Origin: Alteribacter lacisalsi
GTDB taxonomy: Bacteria > Bacillota > Bacilli > Bacillales > Salisediminibacteriaceae
Assembly (NCBI RefSeq): GCF_003226345.1
Contig: NZ_PDOF01000003.1
Location: 372,001-436,000, forward strand
Direction of reading: 5' to 3'
Length of the DNA: 64,000 nt
Positions 17,789 to 27,939 of the stretch are shown piece by piece. How positions within the stretch are numbered: the stretch's first letter is position 1; every line of letters starts with the position of its first letter. The translations under genes were made by a program, and so were the position numbers. Under the pieces are notes generated by a model that saw only the letters and a program-made list of their open reading frames with translations, did not search any database and was not told the DNA's origin.

Positions 17789-18964
17789 TTATTGGTTTTT
17801 TGCTAAGTTCCTTAAGTTTGTATAAAATCTATTCCTTCTTTTTTGAAGCGTATCTGAAGTATAGCTTAAAGAGTTTAATAAATTTTCTTCACTCATCTTA
17901 TTTAGGGACTCGGGATTCTCTATTAATGTTTTTATTTTGTCTACATATGCATCTACATTTTGATAATCAACTAGATAATCCTTTTTCAAGAGTTCAGGAA
18001 TTCCATTTACAGGTGAGGATAAACATGGTAATCCGGTTGCCATAGCTTCAATTATAGCCCTAGGTAACCCCTCAGCTTTCGTAGGAAATATAAAAATGTC
18101 ACTTTCTAACAAAAAACGTCTTACTTCTAGAGGATCAGATAATAGACCAGTAAAACTTATATATTTTTCCATTCCCATATCTCTACACATTTTCTCGTAG
18201 TATGGTCTCTTACTTCCATCTCCTATAAATGTAACCTCTATATTATAATTAAGTTCTCTTAGCTTTTTTGCAGCTTTAATAACAGTGGTGTGTCCTTTAT
18301 TATCATTATTAATACTATTCGCAGTATGAACAATTTTAAATTTATCATTTTTTGTAAAGTCTTTAGGGAGTCCAAGATACTCTTTTGGCAGATCAATAGT
18401 AGAATAATGACTTGTAAATCTTTCTTTATCCTTAGTCTTGATAGTATGAGGGTACTCGTTTTGCAAATAAGATTTAGTCACGTAAGAAACACCATTAGCC
18501 GACTTGACTGCTTTTTTTAGTTTTCTTGTATAAATTAACTTAGCTAACTTGTTTTCTGAATATGCATATGCAGGATCCGCAACGACTTCTAATGCATAAG
18601 GTTTACCTGTCTTTTTAAAATAATCCAAAACCATGAATGCAGCGACTGAAGGTAACCTAATTAGAGCACAGTCAGCACCTTTTATTGCTTCCTTTGCTCC
18701 ATCTCGAAAAGAAAAGTAGTTGGTAATATATTGTTTCATACCTCTCATGTATGGTAATTCAGCAACACCTACATTTGGTCCGTCTACTTGAAGATAGCCT
18801 TCCACATCAGCATACTTAGCATCCTTGCACCTGGATACAATAATCACTTTATTAAAGACACTTGTGTAACGAGTCCAAAACTTATAGCCATAAATAGTTT
18901 TGCACCAATAATTTCCATCTGGTGTTCTTAAGAATAACGAATCTGCTGCAACTAAAAGCTTCAT
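17789..18964 (-). CDS. Glycosyltransferase family 4 protein
   Basis: About 391 residues from ATG 18964, chosen for its GGAGG at 7-base spacing. GT-B fold with the GT1/4 C-terminal domain: FKIVHTANSINNDNKGH, VTFIGDGSKRPYYE, ISFTGLL and the retaining-GT motif FIFPTKAEGLPRAIIEAMA (E-X7-E with Glu in EGLPRAIIE). It is probably cytoplasmic or membrane-associated and adds a sugar to the growing repeat unit. The gene is AT-rich. It begins just after the CapG-like epimerase gene, in the same transcript. Confidence 0.82.
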   Translation of the reverse strand: MKLLVAADSLFLRTPDGNYWCKTIYGYKFWTRYTSVFNKVIIVSRCKDAKYADVEGYLQVDGPNVGVAELPYMRGMKQYITNYFSFRDGAKEAIKGADCALIRLPSVAAFMVLDYFKKTGKPYALEVVADPAYAYSENKLAKLIYTRKLKKAVKSANGVSYVTKSYLQNEYPHTIKTKDKERFTSHYSTIDLPKEYLGLPKDFTKNDKFKIVHTANSINNDNKGHTTVIKAAKKLRELNYNIEVTFIGDGSKRPYYEKMCRDMGMEKYISFTGLLSDPLEVRRFLLESDIFIFPTKAEGLPRAIIEAMATGLPCLSSPVNGIPELLKKDYLVDYQNVDAYVDKIKTLIENPESLNKMSEENLLNSLSYTSDTLQKRRNRFYTNLRNLAKNQ

Positions 18965-18965
18965 T

Positions 18966-20090
18966 TTATTTCCTCCATACAATCCCATTTACATAATCTG
19001 TATAGGATAAAAGTATTCTCAGGACCTTTTCCGAGACATTAGGCATACTATAGTCACTCACTAGTCTCATTGTGTTTTTTTCTTGGCCCTCAATTACTTT
19101 TAACCCTTGTAAAATACGTTCTTTCTTCAAACCAACCATTGTAACTGCTGCTTCCTCCATCGCCTCAGGCCTTTCATGAGCTTCTCTAATATTGATTGCC
19201 CTAAAGCCTAGAATCGAAGATTCCTCACTTATGGTTCCACTATCACTAAGTACAGCTTTAGCTTTTGTTTGAAGCTTAACATAATCATTAAAGCCTAGTG
19301 GCTTCATTGTCTTAACGAGGGGATGAAACTTTATACCCTTAGCATCTATCATATTTTGGGTTCTCGGATGCGTACTAATAATTACCGGTTGCTGATATTC
19401 TTCTGCAATAACATTCAGACTATCAACTAGATTCAAGAAACTCTTTTCTGAATTTATGTTTTCTTCCCTATGGGCAGAAACTACAAAATACTTCTCTTCT
19501 TTAAGATTAAATCTCTCCAAAACATCAGAAGCTTCAATTGATTCCTTCCTGGAATTAAGTACTTCAAACATCGGGCTACCTGTTTTAATAATTCTGTCAG
19601 CTGGTAGACCCTCTCTTAACAGGTATTCTCTGGCAATATCACTATAGGTAAGATTAATATCTGCAGTATGATCTACAATCTTTCTATTTGTTTCTTCAGG
19701 AACTCTCTGATCAAAGCATCTGTTGCCTGCTTCCATATGGAAGATTGGAATCTGTCTTCTCTTGGCTGCAATAGCACACAGGCAGCTGTTTGTATCTCCG
19801 AGAACGAGAAATGCCTCAGGATTAACTTCTTCCAAAATAGGATCAATTTTCACCAGTATATTTCCTATCGTTTCTACCGCTGTTCCGGTAGCAGCATTTA
19901 GAAAATAGTCCGGCTTCTTCAGACCAAAGTCTTTAAAGAACACTTCATTTAGTTCATAATCGTAGTTTTGTCCTGTATGAACGAGCGTGTGATCAATTGC
20001 TTCAGATTCTTCCAATTTATGAATAACAGCTGATAAACGGATAATTTCCGGTCTTGTACCAACTACAGTCATTACTTTTAACTTTTTCAC
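18966..20090 (-). CDS. capG: UDP-GlcNAc/UDP-aminosugar C2-epimerase, CapG/FnlC type
   Basis: A 374-residue epimerase of the WecB family with VVGTRPEIIRLS (about 9-20), GDTNSCLCAI, HMEAGNRCFDQRVPEETNRKI, and a C-terminal SDSGTISEESSILG. In S. aureus CapG and in FnlC, this fold epimerises C2 in the last step of UDP-L-FucNAc synthesis. Because capE and capF lie directly upstream, that role is more likely than ManNAc synthesis. GTG start with GGAGG 8 bases upstream, supplied by the last codons of capF. Confidence 0.86.
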   Translation of the reverse strand: MKKLKVMTVVGTRPEIIRLSAVIHKLEESEAIDHTLVHTGQNYDYELNEVFFKDFGLKKPDYFLNAATGTAVETIGNILVKIDPILEEVNPEAFLVLGDTNSCLCAIAAKRRQIPIFHMEAGNRCFDQRVPEETNRKIVDHTADINLTYSDIAREYLLREGLPADRIIKTGSPMFEVLNSRKESIEASDVLERFNLKEEKYFVVSAHREENINSEKSFLNLVDSLNVIAEEYQQPVIISTHPRTQNMIDAKGIKFHPLVKTMKPLGFNDYVKLQTKAKAVLSDSGTISEESSILGFRAINIREAHERPEAMEEAAVTMVGLKKERILQGLKVIEGQEKNTMRLVSDYSMPNVSEKVLRILLSYTDYVNGIVWRK

Positions 20091-20093
20091 TCA

Positions 20094-21203
20094 TTAAACC
20101 TCCAAATAATAGGTATCCGGTGTTTCCGGATCAAAATACTCATTTGCCCACATCACGGTCACCATATCGTCATCGCCAAGATTTTCGATATTATGTGTGT
20201 AGCCAGTAGGAATATCGACAACTTCCAGCTTTTCTCCGCTCACAAAGTATTCAATAACTTCGTCCGAATCAATTTTTCTGAATCGAATAACGCCACTCCC
20301 ACTTACCACAAGAAACTTCTCATTCTTCGTATGGTGCCAGTGATTCCCCTTCGTAATCCCAGGCTTTGAAACATTTACGGAAACCTGGCCTCGATCCGGT
20401 GTTTTAATAAACTCGGTAAAAGATCCTCTATGATCCACGTTCATCTTAAGATCATAGCTGAACTGATCTTCAGGGAGATAACTGAGATATGTACTATACA
20501 GCTTCTTTGTAAATGCATCGGCCATATGCGGAATCGAACGTTCTTCTCTGCTCTTCTTAAAGGATTCTATTAACTTTACAATTTTCCCCAGATAAACAGT
20601 ATGAACAGTTGGTATTTCATAATGAACACCAATCTTGTTTGCATTCCCTTGTAAAGCTTCAATAAGTTCATTGATTACGTCATCAATATAAACCAGTTGC
20701 ATAGTTACATCAGGGTCATTCACTGTGATTGGGAGATCTCTCGCAACGTTGTGACAAAACGTTGCTACTGCGCTGTTATAATTCGGTCTGCACCATTTGC
20801 CAAATACGTTTTGCAGGCGGTAAATCAGTACTTCAGCACCAGTGTCCTTACTGTAATCGAATAGAAGTTCCTCTCCTGCTTTTTTACTCTTTCCATAAGG
20901 GTTATCACGTTCAGCCTGAATGGAGGAGGAGATCATAACAGGACAGGTATTATTATGCTTTTTCAATCCGTGAAGAAGCTTAGAAGTGAAACCATAGTTT
21001 CCTTCCATAAAATCTGATTCATTCTGTGGGCGGTTTACACCGGCAAGGTGGAAGACAAAATCAGCCTTCTTACAGTACTCATCCAGTAGCTCCGCGTCTG
21101 TTTCCCTGCTGTATTCCAGGATGGAAGTATATTCTCTGTTTTTCAGTTCAGCAATCAGATTTTTTGCGATAAATCCTTTTGCTCCCGTTATCAGGATGTT
21201 CAT
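20094..21203 (-). CDS. capF: Bifunctional UDP-aminosugar reductase/epimerase with cupin domain, CapF/FnlB type
   Basis: About 369 residues. The N-terminal SDR domain has ITGAKGFIAKNL (about 4-15), FHLAGVNRP and the YGKSKKAGEE catalytic pair. The C-terminal cupin (from about 245) includes GITKGNHWHHTKNEKFLVVSGSG with metal-binding His residues. This two-domain layout is specific to CapF, which uses the cupin for C3 epimerisation and the SDR for reduction on the way to UDP-L-TalNAc. I start it at ATG 21203, which overlaps the capE stop as ATGA; a GTG at 21212 has its RBS too close. Confidence 0.9.
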   Translation of the reverse strand: MNILITGAKGFIAKNLIAELKNREYTSILEYSRETDAELLDEYCKKADFVFHLAGVNRPQNESDFMEGNYGFTSKLLHGLKKHNNTCPVMISSSIQAERDNPYGKSKKAGEELLFDYSKDTGAEVLIYRLQNVFGKWCRPNYNSAVATFCHNVARDLPITVNDPDVTMQLVYIDDVINELIEALQGNANKIGVHYEIPTVHTVYLGKIVKLIESFKKSREERSIPHMADAFTKKLYSTYLSYLPEDQFSYDLKMNVDHRGSFTEFIKTPDRGQVSVNVSKPGITKGNHWHHTKNEKFLVVSGSGVIRFRKIDSDEVIEYFVSGEKLEVVDIPTGYTHNIENLGDDDMVTVMWANEYFDPETPDTYYLEV

Positions 21204-22219
21204 GCCTTCCACCCTTTCAGCTCTTCCTGTACGTATTCCAGTTCAAGCAATCTCTTTTTGACAAGCTCAACATTTAACCGGTGGGTATTGTGAGAGTTAT
21301 ATTCCTCTTCCGTGGAGAGCTGTTCGTCCCCTTCCACGAAATATTTATCATAATTCAGATCCCGCTTATCTGCAGGTACTTTATAGAACCCGCCAAGGTC
21401 TTCTGCAACAACATGCTCTTCTCTGGTGAGGAGTGTTTCATAAAGCTTTTCTCCGTGGCGTGTACCAATTACTTTTATTTCATTGTCCGCTTCAAACAGT
21501 TCCTTAACTGCCTGGGCAAGGTCAATGATTGTAGATGCAGGCGCTTTCTGCACCATAATATCCCCGGCTTCTGCATTTTCAAATGCAAATACCACAAGTT
21601 CCACAGCTTCTTCAAGGCTCATGAGGAATCTCGTCATATTAGGGTCTGTCACTGTCAGTGGATCCCCACTTTTTATTTGCTCGATAAAGAGAGGAATGAC
21701 AGAACCTCTGGACGCCATCACATTTCCGTATCTTGTTCCGCAGATGAGTGTTTTTTCCTGATCAACAGTCTGGGCTTTAGCAACAAACACCTTTTCCATC
21801 ATTGCTTTTGAAATCCCCATCGCGTTAATCGGATAGGCTGCTTTGTCAGTTGAAAGGCAAATGACCTTTTCTATGCCGCACTCTATTGCTGCATTTAGTA
21901 CGTTTTCTGTTCCAATTACATTTGTTTTAACAGCTTCAAGCGGAAAAAACTCACACGAAGGAACCTGTTTTAAAGCAGCTGCGTGAAAAATATAATCCAC
22001 TCCGTGCATAGCGTTTTTGACACTTTCCTTATCCCTTACATTTCCAAGATAAAACTTAAGTTTATTGTTTTTATATTGCTTTCTCATATCATCCTGCTTT
22101 TTTTCATCACGTGAAAAAATGCGTATTTCTTTTATATCAGTTTCAAGAAAGCGGTTCATAACGGCGTTTCCGAATGAGCCAGTTCCCCCAGTTATTAAAA
22201 GTGTTTTTCCTTCAAACAA
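21200..22219 (-). CDS. capE: UDP-GlcNAc 4,6-dehydratase/5-epimerase, CapE/FnlA type
   Basis: About 339 residues. Starting from TTG 22219 (GGGGGAG at 6-base spacing) gives MFEGKTLLITGGTGSFGNAV, which aligns with the start of S. aureus CapE. Motifs are the Rossmann GGTGSFG, IFSRDEKKQDDMR, HAAALKQVPSCEFFP, and the inverting-dehydratase catalytic triad region MGISKAMMEKV where Met replaces the usual SDR Tyr. It is a cytoplasmic enzyme that starts UDP-L-FucNAc synthesis from UDP-GlcNAc. It slightly overlaps the upstream glycosyltransferase gene. Confidence 0.92.
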   Translation of the reverse strand: MFEGKTLLITGGTGSFGNAVMNRFLETDIKEIRIFSRDEKKQDDMRKQYKNNKLKFYLGNVRDKESVKNAMHGVDYIFHAAALKQVPSCEFFPLEAVKTNVIGTENVLNAAIECGIEKVICLSTDKAAYPINAMGISKAMMEKVFVAKAQTVDQEKTLICGTRYGNVMASRGSVIPLFIEQIKSGDPLTVTDPNMTRFLMSLEEAVELVVFAFENAEAGDIMVQKAPASTIIDLAQAVKELFEADNEIKVIGTRHGEKLYETLLTREEHVVAEDLGGFYKVPADKRDLNYDKYFVEGDEQLSTEEEYNSHNTHRLNVELVKKRLLELEYVQEELKGWKA

Positions 22220-23450
22220 TTTTTTCTCCCCCAAGTTTCAGTTCTTCATTAAATTTTTGATCCATATGATCTAAAAGCTTTTCCTTATTAAAGTTAGAAT
22301 CGTAGTATCGCTTGGCATTATGGCCAAGCTGATTAAGATCTGCATCATTTAGTTCAGCTATCCTGAGCAAATTTTCAGCCAGACTTTCTGCATTTCCCGC
22401 TTCACTACAGAATCCACTTTCTGACTCATTTATTATCCGCTTTACTTCACCATCTGCTGAAGCGATGATCGGGGCACCGCAAGCCATGTAGGATTGCAGC
22501 TTTGCAGGAATTGTCATCTCAAACAACCGGTTATTCGTTAAACACAAAAAAGCAGCATCACTTGCTGCCATAAATTCCGGTATTCTGGTTGCCGGCTGCC
22601 GCGGTATAAAATTAAACATTTCTCTTACGTTTCTCTTCTCAACTTCGCTTATCAGCTCGTTTTTGTACCTGCCGTCTCCAACGACATTGAACCGAATGTT
22701 TCTCTTTTTTTGTTTAAGAATCTCAGCCGTTTTCGGCAAAATATCCAATCCCTGAGCGTTTCCAATGTTGCCCGCAAAGATAACATTAAACGCATTATCA
22801 TCGGGAATTTCGCTTATTGATGTGCTTTCCAGTTTTTCATAAAAGTCTTCAGCATATTGAGGCCAAAATTCAATTTTATGATCAGGCACTCCGCGCTGCT
22901 GGATTGATCTCACAAAGCTCTTAGAAGTAGCAAAGATTCTGTCGCAGTTACGGTATATATAATTTACCATCTTTTCAATGGGGCCAATGATCTTCCTGTT
23001 AGTGATACCTGTTACGATTTCAACGTTTTCAGGCCACAAGTCCTGGACATATAAATAACAAGGGATGTTCCGTTTCTTTGCATACCAGACCCCCGGAAGC
23101 GCCTGAGTCATTGGTGATACCTCAAAAATAAACACATGATCGGCCTTAACTCTGGTAAACAGCTTCCACAAATAGCCGGAGATCACAAAAGACAGGTAAT
23201 TCATTGCCAGAAACAGTGAGTTATTCCCTCTTGGGATTATTGGAAGTCTAATGATTTCCATCCCTTTGTAATTCTCTTTCCGACGCTTGAAGAAATTGTA
23301 CCCTTTAAAAAACTTTCCATGAGGATAATTTGGAATACCAGTAACCACAGTGACCTTGTATCCTCGTTCCACCCATTCTTCACACATATCATTAATGCGA
23401 AATTGCTCTGGGTAAAAGTATTGAGAAATCACAAGTATATGCTTTTTCAC
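22212..23450 (-). CDS. Glycosyltransferase family 4, WbuB-like
   Basis: About 412 residues from GTG 23450, where GGGAG is 6 bases upstream. N-terminal acceptor domain with ISQYFYPEQFRINDMCEEW and TGIPNYPHGKFFKGY, which resemble WbuB/WcaI-type transferases. Those use FucNAc or related sugars. The C-terminal donor domain holds VIFAGNIGNAQGLD, FNVVGDGRYKNEL and SYMACGAPIIAS. Its place between the capN-like reductase and capE suggests that it adds L-FucNAc to the first sugar, the job of CapL in S. aureus, but this is inference. Confidence 0.8.
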   Translation of the reverse strand: MKKHILVISQYFYPEQFRINDMCEEWVERGYKVTVVTGIPNYPHGKFFKGYNFFKRRKENYKGMEIIRLPIIPRGNNSLFLAMNYLSFVISGYLWKLFTRVKADHVFIFEVSPMTQALPGVWYAKKRNIPCYLYVQDLWPENVEIVTGITNRKIIGPIEKMVNYIYRNCDRIFATSKSFVRSIQQRGVPDHKIEFWPQYAEDFYEKLESTSISEIPDDNAFNVIFAGNIGNAQGLDILPKTAEILKQKKRNIRFNVVGDGRYKNELISEVEKRNVREMFNFIPRQPATRIPEFMAASDAAFLCLTNNRLFEMTIPAKLQSYMACGAPIIASADGEVKRIINESESGFCSEAGNAESLAENLLRIAELNDADLNQLGHNAKRYYDSNFNKEKLLDHMDQKFNEELKLGGEKIV

Positions 23451-23466
23451 TCTTCTCCCACCCACT

Positions 23467-24324
23467 TTACTTTTTTTCAGTTAACTCAACTGACTCTTTT
23501 AACGTTCTTATCTGGTAATCATCTTTATATGTGCTCATTTTCTGATCATAAACAAAATCTCCGAATACCTTCGCAAAGATTCCAACCTTCCCTCTGAGTG
23601 GAAGCAAAATGGGATTAAACACCTTGGTCAACTTAATTTTTTTACCGTGTGAGGCAGCAATCAGATTTACCAGTTGACTGGTTTTTACAAACTCTCTGTT
23701 TTGAGGAAAGAAAAGCCCCTTATCTTCATTCAAGATAATTAACTTTATGAATTCACATAAATTGTCCACATAGAGCATGCTTCTCTGATTTTGAATATTG
23801 GGGAAAACAGGTAACTTACGTGCTGCCTTGGAAAGTCGAGGGTAATTCCCTTTTGAGCCTGCCCCATAAATCATCGGCGGTCTGACAATCGCAACCTTAA
23901 ATGCTTTATCTTCAAGTCGCGTAAGACCTTTTTCAGCCTGAAGTTTACTGTCACCATAAAAATCCGAGGGTGAAGGTTCTGTTTCATTGGTAATTACCTC
24001 GCTAAAACTTTTACCCTGTCCGTAAACAATAATACTGCTCATAAAAATGAACTGCTTAACACCTTCATTTTTTGCCTTCGCAGCAATGTTAACAGTTAGA
24101 TCCCTGTTTACTTGATAATACCTATCCTTCATTTTAGGGTCTGAGGATACATGAGCAATCCCAGCAAGGTGAAGGACCGCATCATACTGTGAGAAGTCCT
24201 GTTTCTTCCACGAATCTCCTCTAACACTCATTTTGGTTAACTGGATTTCTTCACTGTTCAATGTCCATTGCTTAAATTTATTGGCGATGTAGCTTTTTTC
24301 GCCTGTTACAAGCACCTTTTTCAT
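23467..24324 (-). CDS. NAD-dependent 4-ketoreductase/epimerase, CapN/WbpV-like
   Basis: A 285-residue short-chain (extended SDR) protein with VTGEKSYIANKF in place of the usual Gly-rich motif, LHLAGIAHVS, the catalytic MSSIIVYG and YGDSKLQAEK segments, and VRPPMIYG. It resembles CapN and WbpV, which reduce the 4-keto sugar made by CapD-type dehydratases to UDP-D-FucNAc or UDP-QuiNAc. The start overlaps the stop of the sugar-phosphate transferase gene (ATGA), so the enzyme that makes the first sugar and the transferase that uses it are coupled. Confidence 0.8.
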   Translation of the reverse strand: MKKVLVTGEKSYIANKFKQWTLNSEEIQLTKMSVRGDSWKKQDFSQYDAVLHLAGIAHVSSDPKMKDRYYQVNRDLTVNIAAKAKNEGVKQFIFMSSIIVYGQGKSFSEVITNETEPSPSDFYGDSKLQAEKGLTRLEDKAFKVAIVRPPMIYGAGSKGNYPRLSKAARKLPVFPNIQNQRSMLYVDNLCEFIKLIILNEDKGLFFPQNREFVKTSQLVNLIAASHGKKIKLTKVFNPILLPLRGKVGIFAKVFGDFVYDQKMSTYKDDYQIRTLKESVELTEKK

Positions 24325-24947
24325 TTATAAGCGCTCTCCTCTTTTTGGGCTGTAGTTTTGTTACCAGTCCCACCTTCTTTAACACCATCGCTTTTAGCAA
24401 CACTAACGAAAGTTCCGAAAAAGCATTTTGTGTCCATGCTCAAACCAATATTTTCCACGTATTCTCCATCCAACCGAGCTTTCACAACTATCGGCAGTTC
24501 GTCTCGTCCATTGATCTGAGCCCAACCGGTAAGCCCTGGTGGCACATTATTAGCCCCATACTTGTCACGCTCTTTGATGAGGTCATATTGGTTCCACAAT
24601 GGGGGACGGGGACCGATAATGCTCATCTGACCCACAAAAATGTTCCAAATCTGAGGCAGCTCATCAAGACTGGTTTTTCTGAGGAATTTGCCCATCCTTG
24701 TGATATACTGCTCGGGGTTATTCAGCAGGTGAGTAGGTGTATCTTTAGGTGTGTCAATACGCATCGTTCTGAACTTAAGAATTTTAAAGTGTGTTTTGTG
24801 GATCCCCACTCGTTTCTGTTTAAACAGTACCGGACCCTTAGAATCGATCTTGATGGCCAGAATAAGAAGGAGAAAAACAGGAGCCAGTATTACAAGACCG
24901 ATAAACGAAAGCGTAATATCTATAAGTCTTTTGACTTTCATATACAT
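24321..24947 (-). CDS. Initiating sugar-1-phosphate transferase, CapM/WcaJ-type
   Basis: A 208-residue bacterial sugar transferase (PF02397 type, short form). One N-terminal re-entrant or membrane helix (about 9-31) precedes the conserved core FKQKRVGIHKTHFKILKFRTM, LRKTSLDELPQIWN, GQMSIIGPRPPL and GLTGWAQINGRDE. It transfers a sugar-1-phosphate to undecaprenyl phosphate on the inner membrane face, starting the repeat unit. Short size means no Wzx-like N-terminal domain, as in CapM. RBS AGAGGTG is 7 bases before ATG. Confidence 0.88.
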   Translation of the reverse strand: MYMKVKRLIDITLSFIGLVILAPVFLLLILAIKIDSKGPVLFKQKRVGIHKTHFKILKFRTMRIDTPKDTPTHLLNNPEQYITRMGKFLRKTSLDELPQIWNIFVGQMSIIGPRPPLWNQYDLIKERDKYGANNVPPGLTGWAQINGRDELPIVVKARLDGEYVENIGLSMDTKCFFGTFVSVAKSDGVKEGGTGNKTTAQKEESAYK

Positions 24948-25033
24948 AGTAGAACACCTCTTTGTTTAGTTAGTAAGGACTTAATTGAAACTGCACGCTT
25001 CAAGTAACTGCTTACTATAACAAAATGAAGGAA

Positions 25034-25063
25034 AACCTTGAGGAAGTTTTTTCTCTCAAGGTT
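25034..25063 (-). terminator. Intrinsic terminator after galU, inside the polysaccharide locus
   Basis: On the minus strand AACCTTGAG pairs with CTCAAGGTT around a 12-base loop, followed by TTCCTTC. It lies just past the galU stop codon and before the transferase gene, so transcription from upstream must read through it or restart. Confidence 0.7.
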
Positions 25064-25071
25064 CACCTGCT

Positions 25072-25956
25072 TTATACTTTTTGTTTGTGCGCTTCCATTG
25101 CTGTTTCCAAATACTTCAGTAGATCACCTTTTATCTCTTCATTTTGAAGAGCAAACTCGATCGTTGTTTTTACAAAGCCGAATTTCTCTCCAACATCATA
25201 CCTTGTGCCTTCAAAATCATAAGCAAACACCCGCTGGATCTCATTCAGCTTCTGAATCGCATCCGTCAGTTGCACTTCACCACCGGCACCCTTTTCCTGC
25301 TTATCCAAGTACATGAAGATTTCAGGTGTAAGGATATATCTGCCCATAATTGCAAGGTTGGATGGGGCTGTTCCTTTTGCCGGCTTTTCCACGAACTTGC
25401 TTACGCTGTGGCGGCGGCCGATCTGATTAATTGGATCAACAATTCCATATCGGTGTGTCTGTTCTTCAGGCACAGTCTGGACACCAATAACTGAAGCAAG
25501 TGTCTCTTCGTACTGATCCATCAGCTGACGGAGGCATGGTTTTTCTGCTTCAACAATATCATCACCCAGTAGTACTGCAAACGGCTCATCCCCGATAAAC
25601 TTACGTGCACACCATACTGCGTGCCCTAATCCTTTAGGCTCTTTCTGGCGTATGTAATGGATGTCTACCATTTTTGAAGAATACTGAACTTTTTCAAGGA
25701 GTTCTGTCTTCCCTTTTTCAAACAAATTCTGCTCAAGTTCAAACGCATGATCGAAGTGATCCTCGATTGCCCGCTTGCCTTTACCTGTTACGATAATGAT
25801 ATCTTCAATGCCGGATTTGACAGCTTCCTCGACGATGTACTGGATCGTCGGCTTGTCCACGATCGGCAGCATTTCCTTCGGCATCGCTTTAGTTGCCGGC
25901 AAAAAACGTGTACCTAACCCTGCTGCCGGAATAATTGCCTTTCTTACCTTCTGCAA
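25072..25956 (-). CDS. galU: UTP-glucose-1-phosphate uridylyltransferase
   Basis: About 294 residues. TTG 25956 has GGAAGG 9 bases upstream and yields [20 protein letters not shown], close to B. subtilis GalU; GTG at 25965 is the alternative. The nucleotide-binding signature [21 protein letters not shown], substrate segments [24 protein letters not shown], and VEKPAKG identify the family. It makes UDP-glucose, feeding ugd and thus UDP-GlcA and UDP-GalA in this locus, and possibly glucolipids and teichoic acids. It follows the capD-like gene by 20 bases. Confidence 0.93.
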   Translation of the reverse strand: MQKVRKAIIPAAGLGTRFLPATKAMPKEMLPIVDKPTIQYIVEEAVKSGIEDIIIVTGKGKRAIEDHFDHAFELEQNLFEKGKTELLEKVQYSSKMVDIHYIRQKEPKGLGHAVWCARKFIGDEPFAVLLGDDIVEAEKPCLRQLMDQYEETLASVIGVQTVPEEQTHRYGIVDPINQIGRRHSVSKFVEKPAKGTAPSNLAIMGRYILTPEIFMYLDKQEKGAGGEVQLTDAIQKLNEIQRVFAYDFEGTRYDVGEKFGFVKTTIEFALQNEEIKGDLLKYLETAMEAHKQKV

Positions 25957-25976
25957 AACGTTCACCCTTCCCCCAT

Positions 25977-27794
25977 TTATTTCACTAACGATAGATGTCT
26001 TTCTTCCATATTAAAGTGAGCCAGATCAAGTGTACGATCCCGAAGGTTTTTCACTGTATAGGACTCAAACATTTCAGTGAAGTGATAAATCACGTCCATA
26101 TCAACCGGCGGTGTTTTCCCTCTGTAAATCATCGGATAGATTTGTTCTTCGTGTACTTCGTCTTTCCCCAGAAGCTCTTCGAACAACTTTTCTCCTGGTC
26201 TCATACCGGAATACTTGATCTTGATGTCTTCCTCCGTAAACCCAGACAGACGGATCAGGTTTTTAGCCAGGTCCACGATCCGTACCGGTTCACCCATATC
26301 GAGAACGAATACTTCTCCGCCTTCTGCAAGGGATCCGGCCTGAAGGACTAGCCTTGAAGCTTCTGGTATCGTCATGAAGTAACGAGTCATCTCAGGATGT
26401 GTAACCGTTACAGGTCCGCCGGCTTCGATCTGCTTTTTAAACAGCGGAATCACACTTCCGCGGCTGCCGAGGACGTTACCGAAACGCACGGCAACGAACT
26501 TTGTATCGCTGATCGTATCCATATGCTGCACAACCATTTCCGCAATCCGCTTCGTTGACCCCATTACGCTCGTTGGATTCACCGCTTTATCAGTGGAGAC
26601 CATTACAAAGGAGCTAACATCGTAAGCATCCGCCGCTTCCGCTACATTCTTTGTTCCGATCACGTTGTTTTTCACCGCTTCGTGCGGGTTACGCTCCATG
26701 AGCGGAACGTGCTTGTGCGCTGCTGCGTGGTAGACAACGTCAGGCTCGTACTTTTCCATCACATCAAAAATCCTCTCCCGATCCTGTACGTCGGCAATCT
26801 CTGGTTCAACAGTAATATCCGGGAATTTCACTTTCAATTCCATGTCGATTCCATATATGCTGTTCTCCCCGTGGCCGAGCAGGATGATCTTTCCTGGAGA
26901 GAATCGACAAATCTGGCGGCATACTTCCGAGCCAATTGACCCGCCGGCACCTGTCACCATAATCGTTTTTCCGGTCAGCTTGTTTGAGATCGTATCCACG
27001 TCCAGTTCCACCGGTTCGCGACCGAGGAGATCTTCCACCTGAACGTCACGGACCTGGTTGACAGATACACGGCCACTCATAATATCTTCAATGGCGGGCA
27101 TGATCTGGGTTTTTACTTTCGTTTCGGAACACTTTTCAAAGACAGTGTTCAGTTCTTTTTTCGACATGGATGGTATGGCGATGACAATGTGCTCGATGTT
27201 TTTATCCTCTACCAACTCCGGAATCAAGTCTGTCTCACCGACAACTGGGCAGCCCATGATCTCCAGGTTGTGCTTGGAGCGGTCGTCATCCACGAAGGCG
27301 ACCGGTTCGAGCTCGGACATTTCACTCTGCTTCAGCTGCCTGGCCACCATCGTGCCCCCGTTTCCGGCACCGATCACGAGTGTGCGTTTTTTGTCTGTAC
27401 GCATCGTCACTTTCGAGTCACGGTAAAGTCTCCAGGAGAAGCGGGAAGCCCCGATTAAGAGAATATGAAGCATCCACGTAACAAGAAGCGTTCGAATGAA
27501 GAGCCCCTGATAGGCAATCAAAAGCATAATGCCGACAACCACAATAGATAACGTGATCGCTTTGAAAATGGCGCTCAGTTCCTGAATGCTCGCATACTGC
27601 CAGACGCGCTGATAGAGTTTAAAGTAATAGGCAAATATATGATGACTGATTAATAATGCAACAGAACTGGCCACTATGACCGTCGGCACCATCTCCGAGC
27701 TCGCGCTCAGCATCCAGTACCCCACATAGATCGAGAACATGACAATGATCGAATCCACTGTCATCAGTAACCCTAACCTGGTTTTGTAACTCAT
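25977..27794 (-). CDS. Membrane-bound nucleoside-sugar 4,6-dehydratase, CapD/EpsC-type
   Basis: About 605 residues from ATG 27794 (AAGGGGGG upstream). Four N-terminal membrane helices (about 1-125) lead to a Rossmann CoA-binding-like domain ([16 protein letters not shown]) and a C-terminal SDR dehydratase domain with [28 protein letters not shown] and the catalytic region [17 protein letters not shown]. This is the long CapD/WbpM/EpsC architecture, converting UDP-GlcNAc to a 4-keto-6-deoxy sugar for the CapN-like reductase. The leader upstream is long and appears structured. Confidence 0.9.
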   Translation of the reverse strand: MSYKTRLGLLMTVDSIIVMFSIYVGYWMLSASSEMVPTVIVASSVALLISHHIFAYYFKLYQRVWQYASIQELSAIFKAITLSIVVVGIMLLIAYQGLFIRTLLVTWMLHILLIGASRFSWRLYRDSKVTMRTDKKRTLVIGAGNGGTMVARQLKQSEMSELEPVAFVDDDRSKHNLEIMGCPVVGETDLIPELVEDKNIEHIVIAIPSMSKKELNTVFEKCSETKVKTQIMPAIEDIMSGRVSVNQVRDVQVEDLLGREPVELDVDTISNKLTGKTIMVTGAGGSIGSEVCRQICRFSPGKIILLGHGENSIYGIDMELKVKFPDITVEPEIADVQDRERIFDVMEKYEPDVVYHAAAHKHVPLMERNPHEAVKNNVIGTKNVAEAADAYDVSSFVMVSTDKAVNPTSVMGSTKRIAEMVVQHMDTISDTKFVAVRFGNVLGSRGSVIPLFKKQIEAGGPVTVTHPEMTRYFMTIPEASRLVLQAGSLAEGGEVFVLDMGEPVRIVDLAKNLIRLSGFTEEDIKIKYSGMRPGEKLFEELLGKDEVHEEQIYPMIYRGKTPPVDMDVIYHFTEMFESYTVKNLRDRTLDLAHFNMEERHLSLVK

Positions 27795-27939
27795 CCTGGT
27801 CGCCCCCCTTGTTCTTATTGTTGAAAAGTAGTAACCGATCATTACTCTGGAGTGGAATAACGATGGGTTACTGCTTTTCCTGAATAGACTTTCTTATATA
27901 TGTAGAAACAGGCATTCAACCTGACCTCACACCCCACCG

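Noticed and set aside
24345-25007. A 220-codon plus-strand frame opposite the sugar transferase gene
   Set aside because: Antisense to a gene with conserved motifs; no RBS or recognisable product.
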